In this document: positions 35,471 to 44,026 of the stretch, piece after piece
Numbering within the stretch: the first letter of the stretch is position 1
Layout: each line of letters begins with the position of its first letter
DNA from: UBA2965 sp036526135
GTDB taxonomy: Bacteria > Pseudomonadota > Gammaproteobacteria > Pseudomonadales > Azotimanducaceae
DNA: 64,000 bases
Direction of reading: 5' to 3'
NCBI GenBank assembly: GCA_036526135.1
Contig: DATCZA010000070.1
Span: forward strand, 19,918 to 83,917
Notes under the pieces: model-generated
Told to the model about the DNA's origin: nothing
Seen by the model: only the letters and a program-made list of their open reading frames with translations
Databases searched by the model: none
Made by a program: the position numbers and the translations under genes

Positions 35471-36456
35471 GGCTGCCCCTTCGTCGCGGCGTAGCCAATG
35501 CCGTCAGGCCGTGGGCCCGTGTCAATGTGCCGGACTATGGCGGATCTGCTCAGATCGATGACGGCCACCTGATTCTGACCATTGAGCGAGACGAAAAGCC
35601 AGCGTTCTTCCGGATGGAAGACGAGTCCCTGGGGCGCCGCGTCCGCCAACTCCACGCTGGCTAGCTCTACCCGATTGGTGCGATCGAACATGCGCAGCAC
35701 GTTCCTCTTGAGGTCCGGGACCAGCACCAGCCTGCCGTCCCTGGAGATCAGGATACGGTACGGCCAACCGAAGCCTTCGGCAATCGTCTCGATGGTGGCG
35801 TCATCGGTCCGGATCACGCTCAGCGAGCCTTCAGCGTTGCTGCCGACCCAGATTTCCGAGCCGTCAGCGGTCACTGCGATGGCTTCGGGTTGTTTCGGGG
35901 TTGGGTAGGCGCGCACCTGTTTCCCGGAGGCCACGTCGAGCTCGGAGACCGTGTCGCTCTGGATGTTGCTCGTGAAGACGCGCGATCCGTTCGCGGTGAT
36001 GGCGAGCATGTGGGATCCGGCGCCGCCGGTTTCGATGGATCCCACCACGGCCCCGTCAGAAATGCGCACGAACACGATCTGATCGGTGGCTTCGGACGTC
36101 ACGACCACCGTGTCACCGTCCGGCATGAAGGCGATACCGTGGGGCCGCGGGTAGTCCTCGAGATCCACCGTGCGGACGACGCGTCGCCCAGCGATGTCGA
36201 TGACGGTGAGCGAGTTGCCGCCGGCGTAGTCCGTCACCACAGCCAGCTTCGCGTCCGGCGAAACCACGAGCTCGTGCGGTCCCCGGCCTGTGGGAAGCTC
36301 CGCGAGCTCGCGGCCATCGGACACATCCAGCATCGTTACGCTGTCGCCTCCTTTGTTGACGACGAGGAGCGTTCCCGTCGGCTCGGCCGCCGCCTCGATG
36401 GCTGAAGACACCGCGGCGATGAGCACGAGGATCAGGCCGTGGAAACTTCTGGTCAT
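35467..36456 (-). CDS. YncE-like beta-propeller protein
   Basis: 329 aa with a signal peptide (cut near AAA, 24) and about seven repeats of the YVTN type (TLLVVNKGGDSVTMLDVSDG, AVVTDYAGGNSLTVIDIAG, IWVGSNAEGSLSVI and so on), forming a seven-bladed propeller. It is periplasmic and probably binds a ligand or protein partner; YncE binds DNA in E. coli, and other members accompany quinoprotein systems. Coupled to a CDF transporter, so metal handling is a reasonable context guess. Confidence 0.88.
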   Translation of the reverse strand: MTRSFHGLILVLIAAVSSAIEAAAEPTGTLLVVNKGGDSVTMLDVSDGRELAELPTGRGPHELVVSPDAKLAVVTDYAGGNSLTVIDIAGRRVVRTVDLEDYPRPHGIAFMPDGDTVVVTSEATDQIVFVRISDGAVVGSIETGGAGSHMLAITANGSRVFTSNIQSDTVSELDVASGKQVRAYPTPKQPEAIAVTADGSEIWVGSNAEGSLSVIRTDDATIETIAEGFGWPYRILISRDGRLVLVPDLKRNVLRMFDRTNRVELASVELADAAPQGLVFHPEERWLFVSLNGQNQVAVIDLSRSAIVRHIDTGPRPDGIGYAATKGQP

Positions 36457-36496
36457 CCTGTCTCCCTGCTCATCGGGGTGCGGCGTCCGTCCTCTG

Positions 36497-37318
36497 CTAC
36501 AGCGAGAACCGCTCGCGGAGAAATCGCGCGATGCCGTCCTCGTCGTGATGGCCGATCACGGCGGTCGCCGCCTCCAGAATCTCGGGCTGGGCGTTGCTGG
36601 GCGCGTAGCTTTCGTCTGCGACCTCGAACATGCTGAGGTCGTTGTTGTTGTCGCCGAAGCACAACACCTTGGTCGCGCCGAGCTCCTTGCGCAGGATCTC
36701 GATGGCGTTGCCCTTGCTCGCCTCCACGTGGTGAATGTCGATCCACTTCAGCTCCGAGCCTTCGATTGCCGTACCCGCATACGCCACCAGATGCGGCTCG
36801 TCGGCAATCATCAGATCGACGGCGTCGATGGCCTGGGGTATCCCGAGCGCGCTGATGTTGGTGATCTCGGCTTCGGGGGGCATCTGAGCGGCGGGATACA
36901 CGCCCACGCCGGACCGTGAACGGAAATCGGCGGCCAGGCGTTCCTCGATCTCGGTCTTCAGGGGCGGATGGTAGATCGCATGGACGTTGCCGGGCTCCAG
37001 CGTGAACATGAAGGGCGTGATGTCCTGGCGCATCACCGCCTCCAGAACGTGCTGGATCTCGTCGAGGGTCAGAAAGTTGCTGTGGGTGTAGTCCCCAAGC
37101 GTCGGGTTCCAGATCATCACACCGTTCTTGTACGCCTGGGGCAGGCGGAAGCCGTGGCCCTCGAGGACCTCGACGGACGCGTGCAGCGTTCGGCCGGTGG
37201 CGACCGTGTACAGGATGCCGCGGTCCGCCAGCATCGAAAGCGTGTCGCGGGTGTAATCGGAGATCTCCGCGGATTTATTCAGCAGGGTGCCGTCGAGGTC
37301 GAAAACGATCAGTTCCAT
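36497..37318 (-). CDS. HAD-superfamily (Cof-type) phosphatase
   Basis: 273 aa. Motif I is FDLDGTLL (5-12, nucleophile Asp8), motif II ATGRT, and motif IV the GDNNNDLSMF near residue 220 with the acidic Mg ligands. The large C2 cap between the two is that of the Cof subfamily. It dephosphorylates small phosphorylated metabolites such as sugar phosphates or FMN; the natural substrate is not evident. It lies 40 bp after (leftwards) the beta-propeller, divergent from the crotonase. Confidence 0.9.
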   Translation of the reverse strand: MELIVFDLDGTLLNKSAEISDYTRDTLSMLADRGILYTVATGRTLHASVEVLEGHGFRLPQAYKNGVMIWNPTLGDYTHSNFLTLDEIQHVLEAVMRQDITPFMFTLEPGNVHAIYHPPLKTEIEERLAADFRSRSGVGVYPAAQMPPEAEITNISALGIPQAIDAVDLMIADEPHLVAYAGTAIEGSELKWIDIHHVEASKGNAIEILRKELGATKVLCFGDNNNDLSMFEVADESYAPSNAQPEILEAATAVIGHHDEDGIARFLRERFSL

Positions 37319-37459
37319 CCGGCGCAGTGTTGCAGACTGAGCGGCTGGGTCAAACCTTTCGGGATTCGCCGTGCTCCGGGAGGTTCCAACGGTTGCTGCT
37401 ACCCGTGGGGCGCAGGCAATATCCGGAACTGCCGCTACCGCGCATCCACAGGAGATCCC

Positions 37460-38359
37460 ATGAGCCAGAAGTCATACGAGAACATCAAGTACGAGGTCGA
37501 CAACGGACGAGCCCGGATCTCTCTGAATCGGCCGGAGAAGCGCAACGCGCTGTCCATCGAGCTGGTCGAGGAGCTCAGAGACGCGTTGTGGGAAGCCGAC
37601 GACGATACGGCCGTTCACTGCGTCATTCTGAAAGGGGAGGGCCCCTCGTTCTGCGCGGGCTACGACCTGACAGCCGGTCGGTCGAAGGTGGATGACGGGG
37701 TCAAGCGCCGTTCTGGCGCCAGCTTCGACGACGATGCGTGGAGGATAGAACGGTTTCAGCGCAGTCTGCGAACGCTTGCCGAGATGCACAAACCGTCTAT
37801 CGCCCAGATACACGGAAACTGTCTGGCAGGCGGCACGGACCTCGCGCTGTACTGCGACATTCTGATCTGCGCCGACAACGCGAACATTGGTTACTCGGCC
37901 CTGCGCAACATGGGCGCGGCGCCGAACCAGATGTGGCTGTATCACTGCGGCCCGCAATGGACCAAGCGTCTTCTGCTGACAGGGGACACGCTGAGCGGCG
38001 AGGATGCGGCCAGAATAGGGCTCGTGCTGAAGTCCGTGCCCGAAGCGTACCTGGAGAGCGAAGTGGAAGGGCTTGCGGACCGGTTGAGCTGGATCGATCC
38101 GGAAATGCTCTCCACCAACAAGCGGATCATCAATGTGGGCATGGAGCTCATGGGTGCCCAGGTGCTGCAGCGGCTGGCGGCGGAGAACGATGCCCGGGCT
38201 CACACCACGCAGGCGGCGCGAAACGTGTTCAAGCAGATAGCCACCGAAGGGCTGCGCTCCGCGCTTCGGGACCGGGATGCGCCGTTCGGCGACAGCCGTG
38301 CCAGGGTCATCGGGCCGGAAACCAGGGACGAGCAGGGAAGGCTGGTGCCCTGGGAGTGA
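37460..38359 (+). CDS. Enoyl-CoA hydratase/isomerase (crotonase) family protein
   Basis: 299 aa from the ATG at 37460, with AGGAGATCCC upstream; the frame extends further but only as antisense of the HAD gene. Crotonase signatures: ISLNRPEKRNALSIEL (17-32), the oxyanion-hole SFCAGYDLTAG region and IHGNCLAGGTDLALYCDI. The usual glutamates are replaced or offset (GTDLALYC, SALRNMGAAPN), as in many non-hydratase members. It acts on an acyl-CoA thioester in the cytoplasm; a role in acyl-CoA degradation fits the neighbouring catabolic genes. Confidence 0.92.
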   Translation: MSQKSYENIKYEVDNGRARISLNRPEKRNALSIELVEELRDALWEADDDTAVHCVILKGEGPSFCAGYDLTAGRSKVDDGVKRRSGASFDDDAWRIERFQRSLRTLAEMHKPSIAQIHGNCLAGGTDLALYCDILICADNANIGYSALRNMGAAPNQMWLYHCGPQWTKRLLLTGDTLSGEDAARIGLVLKSVPEAYLESEVEGLADRLSWIDPEMLSTNKRIINVGMELMGAQVLQRLAAENDARAHTTQAARNVFKQIATEGLRSALRDRDAPFGDSRARVIGPETRDEQGRLVPWE

Positions 38360-38389
38360 TCAGAGGGCCCGCAGCCGCACCCGGTGGGC

Positions 38390-38995
38390 TCAGGGGTTTG
38401 CGGGAAACTGTTCCTGGTAGTCGGAAATCGACGCATGCAGAACCCGCAGCGCCCGCTCGCGCCCGTACGGCTCGCCCACGTGGACGGTCGACGATTCCCC
38501 GGGAAGGGTCTTGTACGAGGCGAAGTAGTGCCGCAGGCGGGCAACGTATTGCTCGGGCAGGTCGCCAATGTCGTTGGTGTCGCGCCAGATCTCGTCGTTC
38601 GCATGAACCGCGATGATCTTGTCGTCGGCCTCCCCGCCATCGAGCATCGGTAGCCCGCCAACCACCCGTGCCGGGATGATGACCTCGGCGCGGTTGACCA
38701 GCCGGTCACTGATCACGCAGATGTCCAGAGGGTCGAAATCTCCCGAGTCCGCCCCTTCCATCAGCACTTTCACACGGTCTCCGCAATACGTGCGCGGTAC
38801 GAAACCGTACAGCGTCGGTGGCAGCGAGGAGGTGCGGCTCGGCCGGTCCACCCGCAGATAACCCGACTCCTTGTCGACCTCGTATTTCACCGTGTCGAAA
38901 GGCGTGATCTCGATGAAGGCGTTGACGACACCGGAGTCGAGGTCGCCGGGCTCGAGCCCGTGCCACGGGTGGGGGCGCCACTCTAGGTAGGTCAC
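38390..38995 (-). CDS. ppa: Inorganic pyrophosphatase
   Basis: 201 aa from a GTG start at 38995 (no ATG is in a sensible place; the frame's upstream part is antisense of the next gene). Family I signatures: EVDKESGYLRVDRP, LPPTLYGFVPRTYCGDRVKV and GDFDPLDICVISDR, in which DxDPxD supplies Mg ligands. It hydrolyses pyrophosphate to phosphate in the cytoplasm and is normally essential. It resembles the longer eukaryote-like branch. The gene runs convergent to the crotonase and divergent from the MDR reductase. Confidence 0.9.
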   Translation of the reverse strand: MTYLEWRPHPWHGLEPGDLDSGVVNAFIEITPFDTVKYEVDKESGYLRVDRPSRTSSLPPTLYGFVPRTYCGDRVKVLMEGADSGDFDPLDICVISDRLVNRAEVIIPARVVGGLPMLDGGEADDKIIAVHANDEIWRDTNDIGDLPEQYVARLRHYFASYKTLPGESSTVHVGEPYGRERALRVLHASISDYQEQFPANP

Positions 38996-39163
38996 TGGTC
39001 GTTCTGCGTTGGTTGGTGAAGGTGGACTATATCTGTGCCCGCCGGTAATTGGCAGATTTGGCGTCACCTTTCGATGGCTGCTTTTTCGCGGCTTAAGACG
39101 GCTTCTAGGGACGGCGGGATGCGGGACGGGGCGAAGGTGGGCGGGCTGTGCTAGGCTCGCGCG

Positions 39164-40168
39164 ATGTCTACTTCGAACACCCGTGTCCTGCTGGCAAAGC
39201 GGCCCGTCGGACAGGCAACGCCTGACTGTTTCTCCGTGGAGACCGAGCAGCTGCCGGCCCTCGAGCCTGGCCAGGTGCGCGTCGCCGTTGAGTACATCTC
39301 GGTGGATGCCGGAACGCGCACCATGCTGCGCGGAGAGGGGTTTCATCATCAGGTGGGACTCGGGCAGACGATACTCGCGGGCGGGGTTGGCCACATCGTC
39401 GACTCGGCCGCAGATGGCTGGGAATTGGGTCAGGCAGTTCGCGGCGGGCTTGGCGCGCAGACGATCGCGACGGTCACGCCGGAATTGATCGAGCGCGTTG
39501 ACGAATCCGTAGCACCCCTGAGCGCGTATCTGGGCGTGCTGGGGGGATCCACGGGCGTGACCGCCTGGATTGGCATGCGGCGCGTCGCCAAACCTCAGCC
39601 GGGGGACGTTTTCGTGGTGTCCGCGGCGGCAGGAGCGGTGGGATCCATTGCCGGTCAGATTGCCAAACGCGACGGCGCGCGCGTCGTCGGAATCGCCGGC
39701 GGTCCCCGAAAGGTCTCCTACCTTCTCGAACGCCTAGGGTTCGACGCTGCGATCGACTACAAGAACGAGGACGTCAATGCCCGCCTGCGCGAGCTGGCGC
39801 CCGACGGGGTGAACGTCTTCTTCGACAACGTGGGCGGCCCCATCCTGGATGCCGTGCTGGACAACATCGCGATGCGGGCGAGGGTCGTCATCTGTGGAGC
39901 CATCTCGCAATACGACGATCTGGACAACGTCACCGGCCCCTCGCTCTACCTTCGGCTGGCCGAGCGCCAGTCCACCATGGAAGGGTTTGCGTTCTTTCAC
40001 TTCCCTGAGAGCATTGGACCGGCGACCGAGGAGCTTGCGCGGTGGCTGGCCGACGGCGCGCTCGTTTTCGACGAGGAGATCCTGGAAGGTATAGAGCGCT
40101 ACCCCGAGGCGCTTGGGTTCATGTTCGAAGGCGGCAACATAGGCAAGCTGCTCGTGAAGGCGCGTTGA
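39164..40168 (+). CDS. MDR-family NADP-dependent oxidoreductase (curcumin/prostaglandin reductase-like)
   Basis: 334 aa. Zinc-independent medium-chain reductase: the nucleotide-binding motif AAAGAVGSIAGQIAK (about 144-158), and NVFFDNVGGPILD and AISQYDD typical of the leukotriene B4/CurA branch. It reduces alpha,beta-unsaturated carbonyls with NADPH. A nitroreductase starts 60 bp downstream on the same strand, so the two may be a detoxifying pair. Confidence 0.94.
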   Translation: MSTSNTRVLLAKRPVGQATPDCFSVETEQLPALEPGQVRVAVEYISVDAGTRTMLRGEGFHHQVGLGQTILAGGVGHIVDSAADGWELGQAVRGGLGAQTIATVTPELIERVDESVAPLSAYLGVLGGSTGVTAWIGMRRVAKPQPGDVFVVSAAAGAVGSIAGQIAKRDGARVVGIAGGPRKVSYLLERLGFDAAIDYKNEDVNARLRELAPDGVNVFFDNVGGPILDAVLDNIAMRARVVICGAISQYDDLDNVTGPSLYLRLAERQSTMEGFAFFHFPESIGPATEELARWLADGALVFDEEILEGIERYPEALGFMFEGGNIGKLLVKAR

Positions 40169-40227
40169 CCAACGGGGTCGCCGCACTTTGCACCCTCTTT
40201 TGATTCGTAAACTCACAGGAAGCCAAG

Positions 40228-40845
40228 GTGTCTGAAGACTTCTCACTTCGCGAGGCGATCTACAACTGCCGGGCCATGCGCCGGATCAGGCCCGACCCCG
40301 TTCCGGAGGAACTCCTCGTCGAGCTGATCGATGCGGCGAACCAGGCGCCGTCGGGATCGAACTCCCAGAGGGCGCGATGGATCGTCGTCAGAGACCCCGC
40401 GGTCAAGCGTCAGCTGGCGGACCAGAACCGCAGGCACGCAGAGCCTTACATTGCTGCCGACGTCTCTAACCCGGCCACGCCGAAGCTGAAGAGGATGCTC
40501 GATGCCGTCGTATGGCAGATGGAGCACATGCACGAGATACCGGCGCTGATCGTCGCCTGTTTCGATTACCCCGAGAAGGTGGAGGGCATGGGCGTGTACC
40601 GCAGCGCCGGGTCCGTATGGCCTGGCATCCAGAACCTGCTGCTGACAGCTCGCGCTCTGGGCCTTGGCGCGGCGCCCACCACCCTCGCGCTCCGCGATCA
40701 GGATGCCGTTCGGAAAATTCTGAAGCTGCCTGAGACCTTTGCCGCGCTCTGCCTGATCCCGGTCGGCTATCCGATGGGGAAGTTCGGGCCCGTCACCCGA
40801 AAGCCCGTTTCTGAGGTCATGCGGTTCGACGCCTGGAACGACTAG
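40228..40845 (+). CDS. Nitroreductase-family flavoprotein
   Basis: 205 aa from GTG with AGGAAGCCAAG upstream. The FMN-binding pattern is present: NCRAMRRIRPDPVPEELL, NQAPSGSNSQRARWIVV and the C-terminal LGAAPTTLALR and PVGYPMGKFGP. The protein is a typical FMN-dependent NAD(P)H reductase acting on nitro or enone groups. It follows the MDR reductase and precedes a DUF2147 gene at 41 bp, so all three probably form one operon. Confidence 0.93.
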   Translation: MSEDFSLREAIYNCRAMRRIRPDPVPEELLVELIDAANQAPSGSNSQRARWIVVRDPAVKRQLADQNRRHAEPYIAADVSNPATPKLKRMLDAVVWQMEHMHEIPALIVACFDYPEKVEGMGVYRSAGSVWPGIQNLLLTARALGLGAAPTTLALRDQDAVRKILKLPETFAALCLIPVGYPMGKFGPVTRKPVSEVMRFDAWND

Positions 40846-40886
40846 CGGCCGGTATTTTGCCCGCCGGAAGGAGGAGAAACCGACCC

Positions 40887-41264
40887 GTGACGAGATGGAT
40901 TGCTGTTCTGCTGATGCTGCTGTGGTGCCGGCCGGCACTCGGTGGTGACATCGGCGGAACCTGGAAAAACGACGCCGATCCCGTGTGGATAGAGGTCGTT
41001 CATGACGACGGCGTGGCCACCGGCACCGTGGTCCGCAACGACCGCAATCCCGCGGCGGCCGGCCGGCTGCTGCTCAAAGATCTGAAGCCGGGCGACGAAG
41101 CGAACGTCTGGCGGGGTCAGGTCTTCGCGGTGCGGCTGGGCGAGTTCAGGGACGCCCAGGTGCGCTTGACCGGCGATGACCGCATGGAAATCCTGGTCAA
41201 GGTCGGTTTCATGAGCCGTACAGTGACCTGGACGCGGGCCGACCAGGCCGTGGGCGCGGAGTAA
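40887..41264 (+). CDS. DUF2147 family protein, exported
   Basis: 125 aa from GTG at 40887 (AAGGAGGAG upstream). Signal peptide (about 1-19, cut near LGG) then the DUF2147 lipocalin-like repeat: IGGTWKNDADPVWIEV, LLLKDLKPGDEANVWRGQV and VKVGFMSRTVTWTRAD. Family members are periplasmic and of unknown function; the fold is a small beta-barrel. Context with reductases suggests nothing specific. Confidence 0.75.
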   Translation: MTRWIAVLLMLLWCRPALGGDIGGTWKNDADPVWIEVVHDDGVATGTVVRNDRNPAAAGRLLLKDLKPGDEANVWRGQVFAVRLGEFRDAQVRLTGDDRMEILVKVGFMSRTVTWTRADQAVGAE

Positions 41265-41294
41265 GTAGCCTTTGGGGGCGGGTCGCCGGGCCCA

Positions 41295-41993
41295 TTACTC
41301 CTTGCTGGCGAAGATAGAGAACCGCGGGCCTCGCGGGTTCGGCACTTTCTGGCCTTCCGGTAATCGGCAGATTCTTTCCATTCTGGTCACGCTGCCGTCC
41401 AGGTATTCCCAGACCAGCCGCTCGCCCTCCAGGTAGCGACGCACCACGACGGGTCCCCAGCCGAAGGCGTGGAACTCGAGTACCCCCTCGTTCCAGATCA
41501 TGCTGGCCGAGGTGCGCGGGCAGTATTCCTTTTCACCGATGATGAAGAGCACGGCGCCCTCGGTGTCGTTGGTGTTCAGGCCTGCCGTGCTGTTCGGTCC
41601 GGAGTCGTGAATGATGCCGCTGCTGGTCACGACCGTGCGGGAGCCGCACTGCTCCACGCGTTCCACGTGCCCGACGAACCCGCCTTCCACCCCGACCCAC
41701 AGGCCTCGAATGTCGGCTGCACCCTCCGTCAGTTGCTCGGTACAGCTTGCCAGTATCGGCAGGGGAAAGTGATCGTAGCCGCAGCCGGGCGTGTTGCCTT
41801 TGGGAATGTCGGCGGCTGCCTTCCCGCTGCCGTCGAGGAGCGGCAGATCGCAGTAGTCGATGGCGCTGCCGTCCCCGGCCAGGGTTGCCGGGTCGATGGT
41901 CAGGGCTGGGCGGGGGGAGAAGAACGCGAAGCAGAACGCGCCCAGGGTAACGACGACGAGGGTAAGGACAGCGCGGGAGACGATCCTCGTCAC
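41295..41993 (-). CDS. Hypothetical membrane-anchored Cys-rich protein
   Basis: 232 aa. One N-terminal helix (8-26) anchors it or acts as an uncleaved signal. The rest is a soluble domain with at least seven cysteines (YCDLP, PGCGYD, LASCTEQL, EQCGSR, EYCPRT, ERICRLP) and a segment DIRGLWVGVEGGFVGHVERV. The odd Cys spread suggests disulfides in the periplasm. I recognise no family. It is downstream of the TetR gene on the same strand and could be read from the same operon. Confidence 0.6.
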   Translation of the reverse strand: MTRIVSRAVLTLVVVTLGAFCFAFFSPRPALTIDPATLAGDGSAIDYCDLPLLDGSGKAAADIPKGNTPGCGYDHFPLPILASCTEQLTEGAADIRGLWVGVEGGFVGHVERVEQCGSRTVVTSSGIIHDSGPNSTAGLNTNDTEGAVLFIIGEKEYCPRTSASMIWNEGVLEFHAFGWGPVVVRRYLEGERLVWEYLDGSVTRMERICRLPEGQKVPNPRGPRFSIFASKE

Positions 41994-42037
41994 GACAGCC
42001 TGTCAGCGCCGGGCCGCAGCATTGCGCGACCCAAACC

Positions 42038-42736
42038 TCACGCCTCGGGCCGCCCGAGGGATTCGGCGACTGCCCGGGTCTCCTGGGAAACGGGCGCGCT
42101 CAGTAGCCCCACCAACGCGTCGATGAGGCTGTGGAAGAACAGATCTGCCTGTTGGCCGCGAAAGGCGTGCCGCTGTCTGGCCTGATGGAACACGGAAGCG
42201 GAACACAGGCGCACCGCTGCCTCCATCCGGCGTTGATAGGCCTCCTCATCCAGGTGAGGCAGCGCCCGTTTCAGCAGCCCGGCCAGCTGCTGTCCGCTGG
42301 TTCCACCTCCGCCATGGGCGACCGCTCTAGCCAGAGCCGAGGTCTCCGTGAGAGCCAGCTCCTGCCCGAACGCTTTGATGTAGCGACGGAAACCCACGTC
42401 ACCGCGGGCCAAGTCGAATGCAGGCCTGACCATCAGAATGCAGAGCTGGCGTAGCGGGGGGTCGGGTGTCTGAGCCAGCATCGCTTCGAGCAGCTGTCCG
42501 CGCCGGGCCTGGGTTTCCGCCGATCGCTCGGCGTGAATGGCAGAGATGAGGCCGGTGAGGCTCTTGAAATGGTACTGCAGCGCGGACTCGTTCTTCTGAC
42601 CCGCTTCGCCCACGATGTCGCGAATCGACACGTTCTCGATGCCTCGTTCCGCGAACAGTTTTTCCGCGGCGCGCATCAGCGCGTCCTGGGTGGCCCTGCT
42701 TCTCGAGTGTCTACCCGCTTGGCTCTGCGCCGGCAT
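42038..42736 (-). CDS. TetR-family transcriptional regulator
   Basis: 232 aa. The TetR helix-turn-helix occupies about residues 15-62: TQDALMRAAEKLFAERGIEN, VSIRDIVGEAGQKNESALQYHF. The remaining ligand-binding domain is all-helical and larger than average. It begins at 42736, immediately after the stop of the thioredoxin-fold gene (42737), and is the last of a four-gene leftward operon starting at 46114; autoregulation through a palindrome in front of that operon is likely. Confidence 0.94.
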   Translation of the reverse strand: MPAQSQAGRHSRSRATQDALMRAAEKLFAERGIENVSIRDIVGEAGQKNESALQYHFKSLTGLISAIHAERSAETQARRGQLLEAMLAQTPDPPLRQLCILMVRPAFDLARGDVGFRRYIKAFGQELALTETSALARAVAHGGGGTSGQQLAGLLKRALPHLDEEAYQRRMEAAVRLCSASVFHQARQRHAFRGQQADLFFHSLIDALVGLLSAPVSQETRAVAESLGRPEA

Positions 42737-44023
42737 CTACGTTCGGCTCGCGATTTCGTTCTCGACCCGCCAGATGCGGTCCTGTCCCCAGCACGCGAAG
42801 GCCTCGTCACTGTTTCCGCCCGAGACTCGAAAACTCGGCACGCCCCAAAGGTCTTCTTTGAGCATCGTGTTGAGGTTTTCCTCCAGTATGGCTTCCCAGT
42901 TCTCCTGCCGGCTGGCCTGCTCGAGCGCGGCCCAATCCATTCCCGCGTTTGTCGCCACCGCTCTCAGGCCTTTCTGCGTTGTGATGTCCACGCCCTCGAA
43001 CCAGGCGGCGTTGAGGTATGCGGTGACGTACTCCATCTCCCGGCCGGCTGCGGCCGCACCGGGGAGCAGAGCAAAGGCACGCTTCACCGGATCCCCGAAC
43101 GGATCGACGATGGGTCCGAACGGCGCGCCATGTGCTCTCCCTTCGCGGCCGGCGTCCGTGATGATGTAGCGCTGCTTCGCGCGCGGCGCGGGAATGCCCC
43201 GCATCATCATCGGCATCACCGGCCGCACTCGAACGCAAACCCCGCTGCGTGCGATGAGGTCGAGCACGCGGGCGTGACCGATGGCCGTGTAGGGGCTGCG
43301 CAGAGACGGGAAGTACTCCAGCAGCACAGAACTGGTGTCGAGGCCGCTGGTTTCCGTTGGGGTCGGCTCGGGCACGCAAAGGGTCTCGCTGCTGCCGAAG
43401 CCCTCGTCGATCAGCCTTCGCTCCAGCAGACGAATTCGGTCGACACCCCAGAACCATTCCCCTTCGAAGTAGAACATGGCTCCCTGGTAATGCCCGAGCG
43501 CGCGGCGCAGGTCGTTTCCTTCGGCAACGGCCCGGAGGCCGTCGTGAGCGTCGGCCGGCTCGGCGATTCTCTGATCGCTCCACAGCGCCTCGCCAATGCT
43601 GACGGCAGCGCGGGCGAAATCGTCGCGATCCAGGTGAGCTGACAGCACCCGGTTTGCCGCATCCACGGCATCGCCGGCGGGCGCGTTGATGGCGGGCGCG
43701 AACCGGGTGCCGTAATCCGCGGCCACGCTTGCGGCGTCCTTGCGTGCCCAGTGATCGAAGTGAGCGGCGCTGCCCCGGTAGTCTTCGCCTGGCTTGGAAG
43801 CCAGGTGGGGTTGAAAAGCGAGATCGTAGCGGTCGTCTAGCTCGTCGAGCTTCTGCACCGCCAGGTGACTGTAGGGATCGTCCACCTGGTGGAAGTAGTG
43901 CACGACCGGCGGCTCGCCCTTCCTCTGCCGCAGCTTTCGCGCCTTTGCCCTCTGTTTCTCCAGATAGGCGGCCGAGGAGAGCTGGCGCATGGCAGCCGAG
44001 CGCAGTCGGGTTTTGAGTTTCAT
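42737..44023 (-). CDS. Tandem thioredoxin-fold protein (DsbA/2-hydroxychromene-2-carboxylate isomerase-like)
   Basis: 428 aa containing two copies of a DsbA/GST-kappa-like domain: the first starts VVHYFHQVDDPYSHLAVQKL (about 39-58), the second LLEYFPSLRSPYTAIGHARV (about 244-263). Both carry the SPY/DPY turn in place of a CxxC, as in HCCA isomerases and GST kappa, so they probably act with glutathione rather than as disulfide oxidases. A basic N-terminus (RQRAKARKLRQRKG) precedes them. Placed in an operon with a GST and an MBL hydrolase, which fits glutathione-dependent processing of a xenobiotic or aromatic compound. Fusion of two domains in one chain is uncommon. Confidence 0.85.
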   Translation of the reverse strand: MKLKTRLRSAAMRQLSSAAYLEKQRAKARKLRQRKGEPPVVHYFHQVDDPYSHLAVQKLDELDDRYDLAFQPHLASKPGEDYRGSAAHFDHWARKDAASVAADYGTRFAPAINAPAGDAVDAANRVLSAHLDRDDFARAAVSIGEALWSDQRIAEPADAHDGLRAVAEGNDLRRALGHYQGAMFYFEGEWFWGVDRIRLLERRLIDEGFGSSETLCVPEPTPTETSGLDTSSVLLEYFPSLRSPYTAIGHARVLDLIARSGVCVRVRPVMPMMMRGIPAPRAKQRYIITDAGREGRAHGAPFGPIVDPFGDPVKRAFALLPGAAAAGREMEYVTAYLNAAWFEGVDITTQKGLRAVATNAGMDWAALEQASRQENWEAILEENLNTMLKEDLWGVPSFRVSGGNSDEAFACWGQDRIWRVENEIASRT

Positions 44024-44026
44024 GGC

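Noticed and set aside
42737..44023. Disulfide oxidoreductase (DsbA) function for the tandem thioredoxin-fold protein
   Set aside because: Neither domain has CxxC and there is no signal peptide; isomerase or glutathione transferase type is more likely.
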